Assembly (NCBI RefSeq): GCF_023023025.1
Contig: NZ_CP095481.1
Span: 7,515,001 to 7,579,000 of the forward strand
Reading direction: 5' to 3'
Length of the DNA stretch: 64,000 nucleotides
Source: Amycolatopsis sp. WQ 127309
GTDB lineage: Bacteria; Actinomycetota; Actinomycetes; Mycobacteriales; Pseudonocardiaceae
Within the stretch, counting starts at the first letter, position 1. Each line of letters opens with the position of its first letter. The notes beneath the pieces were generated by a model. That model saw only the letters and a program-made list of their open reading frames with translations. It ran no database searches and was not told the DNA's origin. Both the position numbers and the translations under genes were made by a program. This document shows, piece after piece, positions 1 through 8,392 of this stretch.

Positions 1-17
1 CGGCGGCTGAGCCGGCG

Positions 18-51
18 GCGCGGGCCGGCCACCGGGGCAGCCGGCCCGCGC
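18..51 (-). terminator. Strong hairpin after the 43-residue peptide gene
   Basis: A perfect 12-bp stem (GCGCGGGCCGGC with GCCGGCCCGCGC) closes a 10-nt loop. It starts 7 nt past the stop of the minus-strand peptide gene. There is no U-tract, as is usual for terminators in high-GC actinobacteria. Hairpins at this place in RiPP operons can end transcription or make the precursor mRNA more abundant than the enzyme genes behind it. Which applies here depends on the sequence left of the window. Confidence 0.7.
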
Positions 52-57
52 TCGGGC

Positions 58-189
58 TCACTGGCAGGCTTCGCAGTCCGGGTCGTCGATGCGGCAGGCG
101 GCGCCGTCGGTGAGCGGGAAGTCGAAGTCGTCGAGCACGGGCACGACCGGCGTGGTCGACGCCTCGGGCGGCGTGGTGGTGGCGGACAT
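58..189 (-). CDS. Short Cys-ending peptide, possible RiPP precursor
   Basis: The gene encodes 43 residues. The ATG is chosen because GAGGGAG lies about 5 nt upstream; a longer in-frame reading has no comparable ribosome site. Residues 1-25 are Ser/Thr/Pro-rich, then acidic and aromatic (VLDDFDFPL), like a leader. The end (AACRIDDPDCEACQ) holds three Cys in 12 residues. There is no signal peptide or membrane segment. A short acidic leader with a Cys-bearing tail is the layout of many ribosomally made, modified peptides, but I recognise no specific family (it is not a clear FxLD lanthipeptide). A strong hairpin follows at once, and any enzyme genes would lie beyond the left edge. It could also be a small metal-binding protein. 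Confidence 0.6.
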   Translation of the reverse strand: MSATTTPPEASTTPVVPVLDDFDFPLTDGAACRIDDPDCEACQ

Positions 190-328
190 GGCACTCCCTC
201 GGATCGAAACGCTTTCTCTTCTGTTCAGCGCCGAAGATCGACAGGCATTCCGTGACGCGCGCCACACGGTCCCGCTCACCGAAACACGCGTGCGCGGCCG
301 GTCGCCGGTCTTTGCTAGCTTCCCGGGA

Positions 329-922
329 ATGCGCGCACGGGTTCCGTTTGCAGCTTTCGTCCTGGTGCTGGTGATGTCGCTGTTCGGGACGGCGAGCGCG
401 TCAGCCGCCGGCTCGTGCGAGTGCGCGACGCCGTCGATCGACGGCTACCAGCAGTGGCTCGCCAGCGGCGAGGGCACGACGGTGCCGGCGACGGGCAGCC
501 TGCTCATGCGCGACCACGGCCGGTACGCGGCGAAGGTGAGCTTCCTCAACGCTGAGTGGCACGTGGCCGTCCTGTGGCTCGGCAACCAGTTCGAGGCGCA
601 GGCCGACCTGTCCCGGTCGGCGGGCTTCCGGCTGACCTACAGCGCGACCGACGACCTCTACGTCCAGCTGCGCCCGGCGTCGCACTGGAGCGGCGGCGAC
701 AAGTGGCTGACGCTCGTGCCCTCGACGCACGGCAAGGTCGTGACGAGGTTCTTCAGCTTCGCGCCCCGCGCCTGGACGTCACTGCCCGAGCTGGGCACGC
801 CGACGTACTCGTTCGCCTCGGCGCTGACCGAGGCCCGCGGCCTGGTGTTCGTCGGCAAGACGCCGAACGTGCTGGCCTTCCGCGGCCTGCACGTCGACGG
901 CTACCGGCCGCCCTGCCTCTGA
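329..922 (+). CDS. Secreted protein of unknown function
   Basis: This 197-residue product starts with a classical Sec signal (MRARVPFAAFVLVLVMSLFG, then ASASA) and probably ends cleavage near residue 28, so the mature protein of about 170 residues is exported. The start is chosen because it places the signal at the N terminus; no good Shine-Dalgarno sequence precedes it, and the reading frame is open further upstream. The mature part has many aromatic residues and alternating polar and hydrophobic stretches, suggesting a beta-rich fold, with Cys near its start (SCECATP) and a final Cys (PPCL). I see no catalytic motif. It is divergent from the 43-residue peptide gene and could share its promoter region. 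Confidence 0.65.
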   Translation: MRARVPFAAFVLVLVMSLFGTASASAAGSCECATPSIDGYQQWLASGEGTTVPATGSLLMRDHGRYAAKVSFLNAEWHVAVLWLGNQFEAQADLSRSAGFRLTYSATDDLYVQLRPASHWSGGDKWLTLVPSTHGKVVTRFFSFAPRAWTSLPELGTPTYSFASALTEARGLVFVGKTPNVLAFRGLHVDGYRPPCL

Positions 923-935
923 GTATCGTGGCCGG

Positions 936-1325
936 GTGAGCACGGAATCCGGGAACATCGCGCGGATGCGCGCGTTCGTCGAGCAGGTGCACGAGGGCGG
1001 CCGGGTCGAGCTGATCGACGACTTCGTCCACCCCGACTTCCGGAACCGGTCGGCGAAGAACGGCCTGCCGGACGATCGCCGGAGCGTGGCCGCGGTCACG
1101 CGGGCGCTGCACACCGCGTTCGCCGGCCTGAAGGTCGAGATCGTGCACTGCGTGGACACCGATGACGTCGTCGCCACCCACAAGATCTACCGCGGCCGCC
1201 ACGTCGGCGAGTGGCTGGGCACACCGCCTTCGGGCCAGGACGTCGAGTTCCGCGTGATGGACTTCGTGCGGATGCGCGACGGGCGGTTCGTCGAGCACTG
1301 GTCCGTCCTCGGACCGCCGCAGTAG
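936..1325 (+). CDS. SnoaL-like polyketide cyclase/ester cyclase family protein
   Basis: The 129-residue protein has the size and pattern of the SnoaL-like branch of the NTF2 fold: an N-terminal helix (MRAFVEQVHEGGRVELIDDF), then the HPDF segment, a central strand pair, and a C-terminal WSVLGPPQ resembling the usual WxxxDxxG ending. Family members act as cyclases, isomerases or hydrolases on small hydrophobic ligands; the substrate cannot be told here. The GTG start lies 13 nt after the stop of the secreted-protein gene, so co-transcription is plausible. No polyketide genes are nearby, so a role in polyketide synthesis is not implied. Confidence 0.75.
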   Translation: MSTESGNIARMRAFVEQVHEGGRVELIDDFVHPDFRNRSAKNGLPDDRRSVAAVTRALHTAFAGLKVEIVHCVDTDDVVATHKIYRGRHVGEWLGTPPSGQDVEFRVMDFVRMRDGRFVEHWSVLGPPQ

Positions 1326-1333
1326 CGCCGGGC

Positions 1334-1915
1334 TCAGCGAGCGGCCGGCCAGCCGTGGGTGAGGATCGCGAACGCGGCTTCGGCCGTCGCGACCGGATCC
1401 GCGGCACGCATCGCGAGCGCTGACGTCTCCAGGGCGAAGTGCGCCAGCGCGGCGCAGCCGGGATCGTCCTCGGGGGCCCCGGTTTCCGTGGCGAGCGCCC
1501 GCCTGAGCGCGTCTTCGTGGCGCATCCACATCCGGTGCCAGTACCGGCTCAGTGCGGGTGTCCGGTGCACGAGGTCCAGGAACGCCGACGCGCCTTCGGC
1601 CGCGACGCCCAGCCGGACGCGGGCGAGTGTGTGGTCCCGCAGCGCGTCCAGCACCGAGGTGCCGGACGCGCGGTCGCGCACGGCGGTGATCAGGCCCTCC
1701 TCGACGTCGCCGTCGCGGTCGAAGACCAGGGACTCCTTGGTGGGGAAGTGTTTCTGCAGGGTCGTGGTGGACACGTCGGCGGCCTCGGCGATCTCGCGGA
1801 CACCCACGTCGTCGAACCCGCGCTCGAGGAACAGGCGCAGGGCCGCGTCGGCCAGCGCCCGGTGGGTGGCCGCCTTCTTGCGCTCGCGCCGGCCCGGCCC
1901 GGTCTCCGTGGTCAT
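1334..1915 (-). CDS. TetR/AcrR family transcriptional regulator
   Basis: A 193-residue TetR repressor. The N-terminal helix-turn-helix is clear (ALADAALRLFLERGFDDVGV, then REIAEAADVSTTTLQKHFPT), with the usual aromatic-basic HFPTKE ending of the DNA-binding domain near residue 60. The remaining 130 residues form the ligand-binding domain, which includes a conserved-looking HRMWMRHEDALRRAL helix. It is transcribed away from an FAD monooxygenase gene, and the intergenic region holds repeated GTAC-containing elements. The standard inference is that it represses itself and the monooxygenase until an aromatic or drug-like ligand binds. Confidence 0.9.
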   Translation of the reverse strand: MTTETGPGRRERKKAATHRALADAALRLFLERGFDDVGVREIAEAADVSTTTLQKHFPTKESLVFDRDGDVEEGLITAVRDRASGTSVLDALRDHTLARVRLGVAAEGASAFLDLVHRTPALSRYWHRMWMRHEDALRRALATETGAPEDDPGCAALAHFALETSALAMRAADPVATAEAAFAILTHGWPAAR

Positions 1916-1933
1916 GGCTTGACGATATCACTA

Positions 1934-1963
1934 GTTGCACGGTGTACTGAGTTGTACCGTGTC
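1934..1963. promoter_or_regulatory. Candidate TetR operator between divergent genes
   Basis: Two 13-bp direct repeats, GTTGCACGGTGTA and GTTGTACCGTGTC, match at 10 of 13 positions and are spaced 17 bp apart. The self-complementary GTAC occurs in each half (GTAC, six bases, GTAC). The element lies between a TetR gene and its divergent monooxygenase and is more AT-rich than its surroundings. The monooxygenase ribosome site GAGGGAG follows just before its ATG. Confidence 0.5.
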
Positions 1964-1983
1964 ACTTTTAGAGGGAGTCTCCT

Positions 1984-3549
1984 ATGACCGCACGTGTCCC
2001 CGTCCTGATCAGCGGCGGCGGGATCGCCGGCCTGACCACCGCCCTGCTCCTGCGCCGCGAAGGGGTGTTCCCGGTGCTCGTGGACCGGCGCGACGGCTCG
2101 TCGCCCCAGCCGAAGGCCCGCCGCTTCAACCCCCGCAGCACCGAGGTGTTCCGCCTGCTGGGCCTGGCCGACGAGGTCGCCGAGGCGAGTGCGCCGCTGG
2201 CGGCGTTCAGCCAGGTGCTGACCGGCCCGACGCTCGCCGCGGCCCGCCCGCGGGAGCTGACCGACCTGCTGCGCGCCCGGCGGGGGCAGCAGGGGCGGAT
2301 GCCCGAGCTGAGCCCGGCGCCGAACGTCCTGTGTCCCCAGTCCGTGCTGGAACCGCTGCTGCGCCGGGCCGCCCGGGAGCGCGGCGTGTCCGTGCGCCTC
2401 GGCACCGAACTCGTGTCGTTCACCCAGGACGACGGCGGGGTGACGGCGCTGCTGCGGCCGGCGGACGGCGAGCCGTACGAGCTGGCCGCGGACTACCTGG
2501 TCGCCGCCGATGGCGCCCGCAGCCCCGTCCGCGAGGCGCTCGGCATCACCCGCGGCGGCCACGGCCACCTCGCCGACAACCTCGACCTCCACTTCCGCGC
2601 CGACCTCACGGACCTGGTGCGGGACAAGCCGTTCAACCTGTGCCAGATCGAGAACCCGGTGGCCTCGGGCGCGTTCCTCTCGGTCAACGGCACCGACCGC
2701 TGGCTGTTCTCCACCGCCGACTTCCCCGACGCGGGCACGCTCGGCGACGGCGACTGGCTGGACCTCCTGCGGATCGTGGTGGGCGTGCCGGACCTCGACG
2801 TCGAGCTGCTCGGCCGGTCACCGTGGGAGTCGGCGATGCGCGTGGCCGGCCGGTTCGCCGACGGCCGGGTGTTCCTGACGGGCGACGCCGCGCACGTGAT
2901 GCCCCCGATGGCCGCGGCCGGCGCCAACACGGCCGTCGCCGACGCGGCCAACCTCGCCTGGAAGCTCGCCGCCGTGCTGGCCGGGAAGGCGGCCCCGGCG
3001 CTGCTCGGCACGTACGACACCGAACGCCGTCCGGCGGGCTACGCGATCGCCGAGGCGTCCAGCGCGGTGATCGGGCACGTGGGCGACATGCTGTCGGCCT
3101 TCACCAAGGGCGGCGGGCTGCCGGGCGACCCGATGACGACGATGTTCGGCACCCAGTACGCGGACGGCGCGTTCGTCCCGGACGGCCGCGACCCCGCACC
3201 GGCCGATCACTATGCTCCGGCGGGCCGCCCCGGCACCCGCGTTCCGCACGCGTGGCTCGACGCGGAGACGTCCACTGTGGACTTCGCCGGGCCGGGTCTG
3301 ACGCTGCTCACCGGCCCGGACAACGGCCACTGGATCGCCGAGGCGGACCGGCTCGGGCTGCGGTGGGCCGCGGTGCCGGACGACGGCTGGCTCGCCGAGG
3401 TCCGCCTGCCCGCCGACGGTGCTTTGCTGCTGCGGCCCGACGTCGTGGTCGCGTGGCATTCGACGTCGGAGACGTCGCTGGCCGACGCGCTCACGCGGGT
3501 GCTCGGCTCCCGCGTGAGCGCCGGTCAGCTCAGCGGGACAGCGCGGTGA
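1984..3549 (+). CDS. FAD-dependent aromatic monooxygenase (PheA/TfdB-like)
   Basis: A 521-residue class A flavoprotein hydroxylase. The Rossmann FAD motif GGGIAGLTTA is at residues 10-20, the DG motif (DGARSPVREALG) near residue 178, and the second FAD ribityl motif (FLTGDAAHVMPP) near residue 298. The C-terminal 130 residues resemble the thioredoxin-like tail of phenol hydroxylase and related enzymes. Such enzymes use NAD(P)H and O2 to hydroxylate aromatic rings; some inactivate antibiotics such as rifamycins and tetracyclines. The divergent TetR gene suggests substrate induction. GAGGGAG sets the ATG start. The 3' end overlaps the convergent GH31 gene by 20 bp. Confidence 0.9.
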   Translation: MTARVPVLISGGGIAGLTTALLLRREGVFPVLVDRRDGSSPQPKARRFNPRSTEVFRLLGLADEVAEASAPLAAFSQVLTGPTLAAARPRELTDLLRARRGQQGRMPELSPAPNVLCPQSVLEPLLRRAARERGVSVRLGTELVSFTQDDGGVTALLRPADGEPYELAADYLVAADGARSPVREALGITRGGHGHLADNLDLHFRADLTDLVRDKPFNLCQIENPVASGAFLSVNGTDRWLFSTADFPDAGTLGDGDWLDLLRIVVGVPDLDVELLGRSPWESAMRVAGRFADGRVFLTGDAAHVMPPMAAAGANTAVADAANLAWKLAAVLAGKAAPALLGTYDTERRPAGYAIAEASSAVIGHVGDMLSAFTKGGGLPGDPMTTMFGTQYADGAFVPDGRDPAPADHYAPAGRPGTRVPHAWLDAETSTVDFAGPGLTLLTGPDNGHWIAEADRLGLRWAAVPDDGWLAEVRLPADGALLLRPDVVVAWHSTSETSLADALTRVLGSRVSAGQLSGTAR

Positions 3550-5530
3550 TCAGCCCGGCCGACCCCGGGGCGCCGAGGCGCACGAACATCGGGGTGGTGC
3601 CGAGCGGCGCCGGGTAGCCGCGCAAGGTGCGCCCGCCCAGCTCGACGCGGTGGGTGTTCGGGTCGAACCACAGGCCGGCCGGCAGGACGACGTCGCGCGA
3701 CGTGCCCGCGGTGATCATCGGCGCGGCGAGCAGGGCCGGGCCGAGCAGCCACTCGTCGTCGATCGTGTCGAAGCGGTGGTCGGCGGGGAAGTCGAAGAAG
3801 ACCGGCCGCATGATCGGCGTGCCGTCCGCGACCGCCTGCTTCACCTGCGTCTGCAGGTAACCGGCCAGCTTCGCGTGTGTGCGCACCGCGTCGGCGTAGA
3901 GGCGGGCGGTGTCGGCTGGGTAGGTCACCGGCTTGCCGGTGGTGGTGTCGACGGTCGTCACCGGAGACGTCGAGGCGTACATCAGCGGCATCAGCGACGC
4001 CGCCTGCGCCCAGCGCACCAGGACTTCCTCCGACGGCGGCGGCATGCTCTCGGAGCCGCCGATCATGTCGGTCTCGACGAACGGGTAGCCGTCGGCGGAG
4101 ATCGCCGAGGCCCGGCGCAGGGAGGTGCGCAGGCCGTCCCACGTCGTGTCCGCGTCGACCGCGCGGATGACGAAGCCGTAGCGCTGGTTGCCCCAGTGCG
4201 TGCGGATCCCGGCGCCCTGCTGGTCGAACCGGTCGGTCATGTCCGCGCCGAGCTTCTGGTAGTCCTGCGGGGTCAGGCCGTTCGACGTCGCGCAGCTGTC
4301 GTCGAAGAAGCGGGTGTCGAACTTGAAGCCGTCGACGCCGTAGTCCGCCATCAGCGTGCGCAGGTTGCCGGTGTACCAGTCGCGGGCCTGCGGGTTGCCG
4401 AGGTCGATGATCCCCGCCGTGCCGTTCCACCACGTCACGGTGCACGGCTCGGCGGGGTTCGCCTTCGCGTGCAGCAGGTAGCCGTGGTCGCGGGCGTACC
4501 CGTAGTTCGCCGAGTCGAGGTTGATCCAGAACGTCGTCCACAGGCCGAACTTCTGGCCCATGCCGTGGATGTCGTCGACGAGCTTCTTCGGGTCGGGGAA
4601 CGTCTTCGCGTCGAAGGTCAGGTTGCCGTAGTTCGACTCCCACTTGTCGTCGAGCTGCACGGTGTGCCCGGCGACGTTCGCGGCCTTCAGGTCGCGCGCC
4701 CACGCGACGACCTTGTCCTGGTCGATGTTCCGGTAGTACTGCGCCCACGAGTTCCACAGTGGACTGGCGTACTCGGCGTCGGTCGCGTCGCTCTTCTCCG
4801 GCTTGCCGACTTCGCCGACGTAGTCGTCGTAGACCGCGCGGCGGCTCGACTCGACGAACACCGTGCTCGCGTACTCCGCCGACCCGGTCACCGTGAGATC
4901 GGCGCGCCCGTTCGCCAGCGCGACCTTCATCGGCTGCGCGGTGCGGACGTACACCCCGATCGACTTCGAGGTGTAGAAGTACGGCTCCTGCATCATGTAG
5001 CTGGCGGGGGAGAACTCCGGCTCGTTGACCACGCCCGCGGAGAGCGGGTACGGCTGGGGCGTGCCCTCGCTGGTCTCCCCGCCGCCGTACCAGTGCCCGG
5101 ACGCCGCCAGGTCGAAGTGCGTCGCCCGGTCCCCGGCCGGCTCGCCGGCCACCGACCAGCTCAGGTCGAACCGGTCCGCGTGCGGCGTCAGCCGGAGGGT
5201 CACGGTCTTGCCCGCGGTGCTGCCGGCTTCGACGACCACGGTCGCGCCCTGCTTCGAGACGGACCGCACGCGCGTCGCCACCGCGGTGCCGAAGGTGAAC
5301 GCGTCCGGCGCGGTGCGCAGCAGGGGCTCCCCACCTCGCGAAACGCTGACGCCGAGGTGGGCGGGGTCGACGCGCACCTGGTAGCCCGGGGCGTCGCCGC
5401 TGCGTGGCACCGAGAAGGTCCCCGCCGTGAGCCGGTCCGCCGCCGCGGGCGCCGCGAGCGCTCCGGTGAGCGCCAGGGCGACGGCGCCGCACAGCAGCCG
5501 TCGAGGGGTTCCGCTTAGCCGTCGATGCAC
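3530..5530 (-). CDS. Secreted GH31 family glycoside hydrolase
   Basis: The 666-residue enzyme begins at a GTG preceded by GGAGG; this start puts a signal peptide (RRLLCGAVALALTGALAAPA, cleavage after AAA) at the N terminus. The beta-barrel carries the GH31 nucleophile strand as DGFKFDTRF, close to the MYORG/alpha-galactosidase branch (FKFD) and not the WxDMNE form of alpha-glucosidases. DADTTWDGLR about 80 residues later fits the acid/base Asp. HWYGGGETSEG near residue 150 is the usual N-terminal-domain motif. It should be an exported alpha-glycosidase, perhaps on galactosides; the linkage is not predictable. It stands alone, without a transporter. Confidence 0.85.
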   Translation of the reverse strand: MHRRLSGTPRRLLCGAVALALTGALAAPAAADRLTAGTFSVPRSGDAPGYQVRVDPAHLGVSVSRGGEPLLRTAPDAFTFGTAVATRVRSVSKQGATVVVEAGSTAGKTVTLRLTPHADRFDLSWSVAGEPAGDRATHFDLAASGHWYGGGETSEGTPQPYPLSAGVVNEPEFSPASYMMQEPYFYTSKSIGVYVRTAQPMKVALANGRADLTVTGSAEYASTVFVESSRRAVYDDYVGEVGKPEKSDATDAEYASPLWNSWAQYYRNIDQDKVVAWARDLKAANVAGHTVQLDDKWESNYGNLTFDAKTFPDPKKLVDDIHGMGQKFGLWTTFWINLDSANYGYARDHGYLLHAKANPAEPCTVTWWNGTAGIIDLGNPQARDWYTGNLRTLMADYGVDGFKFDTRFFDDSCATSNGLTPQDYQKLGADMTDRFDQQGAGIRTHWGNQRYGFVIRAVDADTTWDGLRTSLRRASAISADGYPFVETDMIGGSESMPPPSEEVLVRWAQAASLMPLMYASTSPVTTVDTTTGKPVTYPADTARLYADAVRTHAKLAGYLQTQVKQAVADGTPIMRPVFFDFPADHRFDTIDDEWLLGPALLAAPMITAGTSRDVVLPAGLWFDPNTHRVELGGRTLRGYPAPLGTTPMFVRLGAPGSAGLITALSR

Positions 5531-5599
5531 TCGAGCCTCCGGAAAGTGCGAGAAACTGCTCGTTACCACGTCCATTCGCGCACGAGTAAGCATGACAGG

Positions 5600-5619
5600 T
5601 TGACGGGGTTGCTTGTCAA
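5600..5619. promoter_or_regulatory. Inverted repeat upstream of GH31 gene
   Basis: TTGAC and GTCAA flank a 10-base spacer about 70 bp upstream of the GH31 start. Read on the minus strand the element begins TTGACA, a perfect -35 hexamer, but the best downstream -10 candidate (CATGCT) is 19 bp away. It could be an operator, a promoter or both. Nothing else was recognised in the 247-bp gap between GH31 and the HxlR gene. Confidence 0.3.
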
Positions 5620-5777
5620 GGGTTCACGGCACCGCCTGGGGGCGAGGCCGAGCGGGGTCGGTCCCCGCCGGTCCGGCGGCGCGGCAGTTCACGACCGTCA
5701 TCGGCTACTGCCGGGCGCATGGCGAACCTCGGCGCGACCGAGGGCGAACGACATCGGCGCGTCAGGTTCCGGTGGTG

Positions 5778-6296
5778 TCAGTGCACCGGCAGCAGTAGCG
5801 GCCGCGGCTCGGCCAGGGCCGTCGTGATCGGGCTGTCCCGCGGTGACGGCGGCGGCAGCCCCGGACCCGGGGTCATCACCGTCTCGGCGACCGGTACCTG
5901 CGCGCCGCACGTGACGCACGCGCCCGCCGGGGTCACCTCGCCGCCGCAGGAGGCGTGCACGAACACCCGCCGGCGGCCTTCGGGGGCGTAGAACTCGTCG
6001 CCCCAGGCCGACAGCGACCGGACGACCGGCCACAGCGCGAGGCCCTTCGCGGTCAGCTCGTACTCACTCCGCTTGCCCGGCCCCGGGACGCGGGTCATGA
6101 CCTCTTCGCGGACCAGGAACTCCAGCCGTTCGGTCAGCACCGCGCGGGGGGTGCCCAGGTGCTCCAGGAAGTCGCTGAACCGCCGGACGCCGAACACCGC
6201 GTCCCGCACGATCAGCAGCGTCCAGCGCTCGCCGACGATCTCGAGGGCGCGCACGATCGAGCAGGCCTGGCCGGTGTACTCGCGGGGGAGTGCCAT
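5778..6296 (-). CDS. HxlR family regulator with C-terminal zinc-ribbon-like tail
   Basis: The 172-residue protein opens with the HxlR signature: a Cys near the N terminus (QACSIVRALEIVGERWTLLI) and the winged helix (RFSDFLEHLGTPRAVLTERL). Residues 115-140 carry CGG and CVTCG in HASCGGEVTPAGACVTCG, a four-ligand pattern (H/C, C, C) that resembles a small zinc ribbon and is seen in some actinobacterial HxlR proteins. The Cys near residue 12 often senses oxidants or aldehydes in this family. It is divergent from an MFS exporter with two palindromic sites between them, so it probably represses both genes. Confidence 0.87.
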   Translation of the reverse strand: MALPREYTGQACSIVRALEIVGERWTLLIVRDAVFGVRRFSDFLEHLGTPRAVLTERLEFLVREEVMTRVPGPGKRSEYELTAKGLALWPVVRSLSAWGDEFYAPEGRRRVFVHASCGGEVTPAGACVTCGAQVPVAETVMTPGPGLPPPSPRDSPITTALAEPRPLLLPVH

Positions 6297-6319
6297 GCGC
6301 CCCAGTGTGCCACAGAAAG

Positions 6320-6374
6320 GTTCGGTGAACGAACAAACCGTGCTAGCCTCCGGGCGAAGAGTTCGGTCACCGAA
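6320..6374. promoter_or_regulatory. Twin palindromes between HxlR and MFS genes
   Basis: Two related palindromes lie in the 93-bp intergenic region: GTTCGgtgaaCGAAC at 6320-6334 and TTCGGTCACCGAA at 6362-6374. Both share the TTCGGTgA/C core. The second ends 15 bp before the MFS ATG. HxlR proteins bind pairs of inverted repeats as dimers, so these are good candidate operators for the divergent pair. Confidence 0.6.
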
Positions 6375-6389
6375 TCAACGGGAGCTCGC

Positions 6390-7772
6390 ATGGACCGCCG
6401 CCCGGCCGCTGTGCTCGTCGCCTCCGGCGGCGGCACCCTGCTCGCCATGTTCGTGTTCACCGCGCCGCTCTCGATCGTCCCGTCGGTGGCCCGCGGGCTC
6501 GGCGCCGGCGCGATCGCGACGTCGTGGATCCTCAGCTCGATGAGCCTCGGCCTGGCGGTCGCCCTCCTCTCGGCCGGCGCGATCGGCGACGACTTCGGCC
6601 GGCGGCGCGTGTTCGCGGCCGGCGGGGCGGTACTGGCCGCCGGGTCGCTGCTGTGTGCGGTCGCGCCCGGGCCGTTGACCTTCATCGTCGGCCGGGTCGT
6701 CGAAGGGCTCGGGGCGGCCGCGCTGATCGCCTGCGGTCTCGCGGTGCTCGGCCACGCCTTCCCGGACGCCGCCGGCCGTGCCCGCGCCACCGGGGTGTGG
6801 GGCGCGTGCCTCGGCGCCGGCATCGCGATCGGCCCGGTGGCCGGCGCGGTCCTCGACCTCGCCGCCGGCTGGCGCGTGCTCTACCTCGTCACCACCGTGC
6901 TGTCCCTCGGCGTCGCCGTGCTGGGCCGGGTCCTGCTCGACGAGTCCGTCTCGGGCCGGGCGCGCAAGGTCGACGTCGCCGGCTCGCTGCTGCTCGGCGG
7001 CGGCCTCGCGGCCCTGCTCGCCGCGCTCACCGAAGGCCGCCAGGGCTGGACGAGCCCGCTGGAGGTGACGCTGCTGGTCGCCGCGGTCGTCCTGCTCGCC
7101 GCGTTCTTCGCGCACCAGCGCCGGGCCGAGGGCGGGATGCTCGACCTCACGTTGTTCCGCCGCCCGGCGCTGCTTTCGGCGACGACCGGCGCGTTCGTGG
7201 CGGGCGGCGGCGTCACGGCGTTGATGGCCTTCCTGTGCACGATGCTGGAGAACGGCCTGGCGTTCACCCCGCTGACGGCGTCGCTCGTCGTGCTGACCTG
7301 GTCGGCGACCAGCGTGGTCTCGGCGCTGCTGACCCGGCGGCTGCCCGCGGCGTTCTCCGGCGGGGCGCGGCTGAGCGCCGGCCTGCTGGTGGTGGCCGCC
7401 GGCCTGGTGCCGCTCGCGTTCGTCACCCCGGGTTCCGGCGCGGGCCCGCTGCTCGGCGGGCTGCTGCTGGCGGGGCTCGGCACCGGCGTGGTGAACGCGT
7501 CGCTGGGCCGGGAAGCGGTGGCGAGCGTGCCGCCGCACCGGGCCGGGATGGGCAGCGGCATCAACAACACCAGCCGGTACGTCGGCGCGGCGCTGGGCGT
7601 CACCGTGGTGACGGTGCTGGCGGTTCACCCGTCGGCGACCCCGGCTGCGGACCTCGTCGCGGGCTGGAACGTGGCCGTACTGGTGGGAATCGCGCTGTCG
7701 GTGGCCGGCGCGGCGGTCATCGCCGCCCTGGGCGCGGCGGCGAAACGCGCCGGGGTTCCCGTCGCCGGGTAG
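6390..7772 (+). CDS. MFS drug exporter, DHA2 (14-TM) family
   Basis: The 460-residue membrane protein has about 14 hydrophobic segments. The loop 2-3 motif A is GDDFGRRRVF near residue 70. The exporter-type motif C is GACLGAGIAIGPVAGA in helix 5. These features place it in the EmrB/QacA branch of proton-coupled drug exporters. The ATG follows ACGGGAG. It is divergent from an HxlR regulator with palindromic operators, a common arrangement for inducible export of a toxic compound. The substrate is unknown. Confidence 0.9.
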   Translation: MDRRPAAVLVASGGGTLLAMFVFTAPLSIVPSVARGLGAGAIATSWILSSMSLGLAVALLSAGAIGDDFGRRRVFAAGGAVLAAGSLLCAVAPGPLTFIVGRVVEGLGAAALIACGLAVLGHAFPDAAGRARATGVWGACLGAGIAIGPVAGAVLDLAAGWRVLYLVTTVLSLGVAVLGRVLLDESVSGRARKVDVAGSLLLGGGLAALLAALTEGRQGWTSPLEVTLLVAAVVLLAAFFAHQRRAEGGMLDLTLFRRPALLSATTGAFVAGGGVTALMAFLCTMLENGLAFTPLTASLVVLTWSATSVVSALLTRRLPAAFSGGARLSAGLLVVAAGLVPLAFVTPGSGAGPLLGGLLLAGLGTGVVNASLGREAVASVPPHRAGMGSGINNTSRYVGAALGVTVVTVLAVHPSATPAADLVAGWNVAVLVGIALSVAGAAVIAALGAAAKRAGVPVAG

Positions 7773-7918
7773 CGCCGGCGGTCACCCGTACACGGGAGAT
7801 GGGTGTCACACGATCGGGTCGTGACGATCTTCCCACCGCGTTGTCTGTCCTGTGTGGAAGAACAATCAAGGGGCTTCCGCGAGAACACAACGCATTCCCG
7901 ATGTGCGAAGGAGACGTC

Positions 7919-8392
7919 ATGACGAACGCCACCGCCACCAAGGTGCCCGCCCAGCAGGCTCCGTCCGACCAGGCCAAGAAGGGCGGCGACGGCGCGCTGG
8001 TGACGACCGAGGGCGCCACGTCGATCGCCGACGTCGTCGTCCAGAAGATCGCCGGCCTGGCCACGCGGGAGATCCCTGGCGTGCACGCCCTCGGCGGCGG
8101 CGCCGCGCGGGCCTTCTCCGCGATCCGCGAGCGGATCCCGGGCGCGACCGCCTCGGCCGGGCAGGGTGTGTCGGTCGAGGTCGGCGAGAAGCAGGCGGCC
8201 GTCGACCTGCAGATCGTCGTCGAGTACGGCGTGTCCATCGCGGACCTGTCGCGTTCGGTGCGCCGCAACGTGATCACCGCCGTCGAGCAGATGACCGGCC
8301 TGGAGGTGGTCGAGGTGAACATCAACGTCGGCGACCTGCACCTGCCGTCCGAGGACGAGGGCGAGACCACCGAAACCGGCCGGGTGCAGTGA
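7919..8392 (+). CDS. Asp23/Gls24 family envelope stress response protein
   Basis: A 157-residue Asp23 protein. After a 30-residue polar leader comes the Asp23 domain: TSIADVVVQKIAGLATREIP, GVHALGGG, and the C-terminal VRRNVITAVEQMTGLEVVEV with NVNINVGDL-like ending. Asp23 proteins are cytosolic but held at the membrane by AmaP-type anchors and help with cell-wall stress. GAAGGAG precedes the ATG. It heads a six-gene run whose members overlap or nearly touch and whose last product is an AmaP-like anchor, so the operon is a self-contained Asp23 system. Confidence 0.9.
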   Translation: MTNATATKVPAQQAPSDQAKKGGDGALVTTEGATSIADVVVQKIAGLATREIPGVHALGGGAARAFSAIRERIPGATASAGQGVSVEVGEKQAAVDLQIVVEYGVSIADLSRSVRRNVITAVEQMTGLEVVEVNINVGDLHLPSEDEGETTETGRVQ

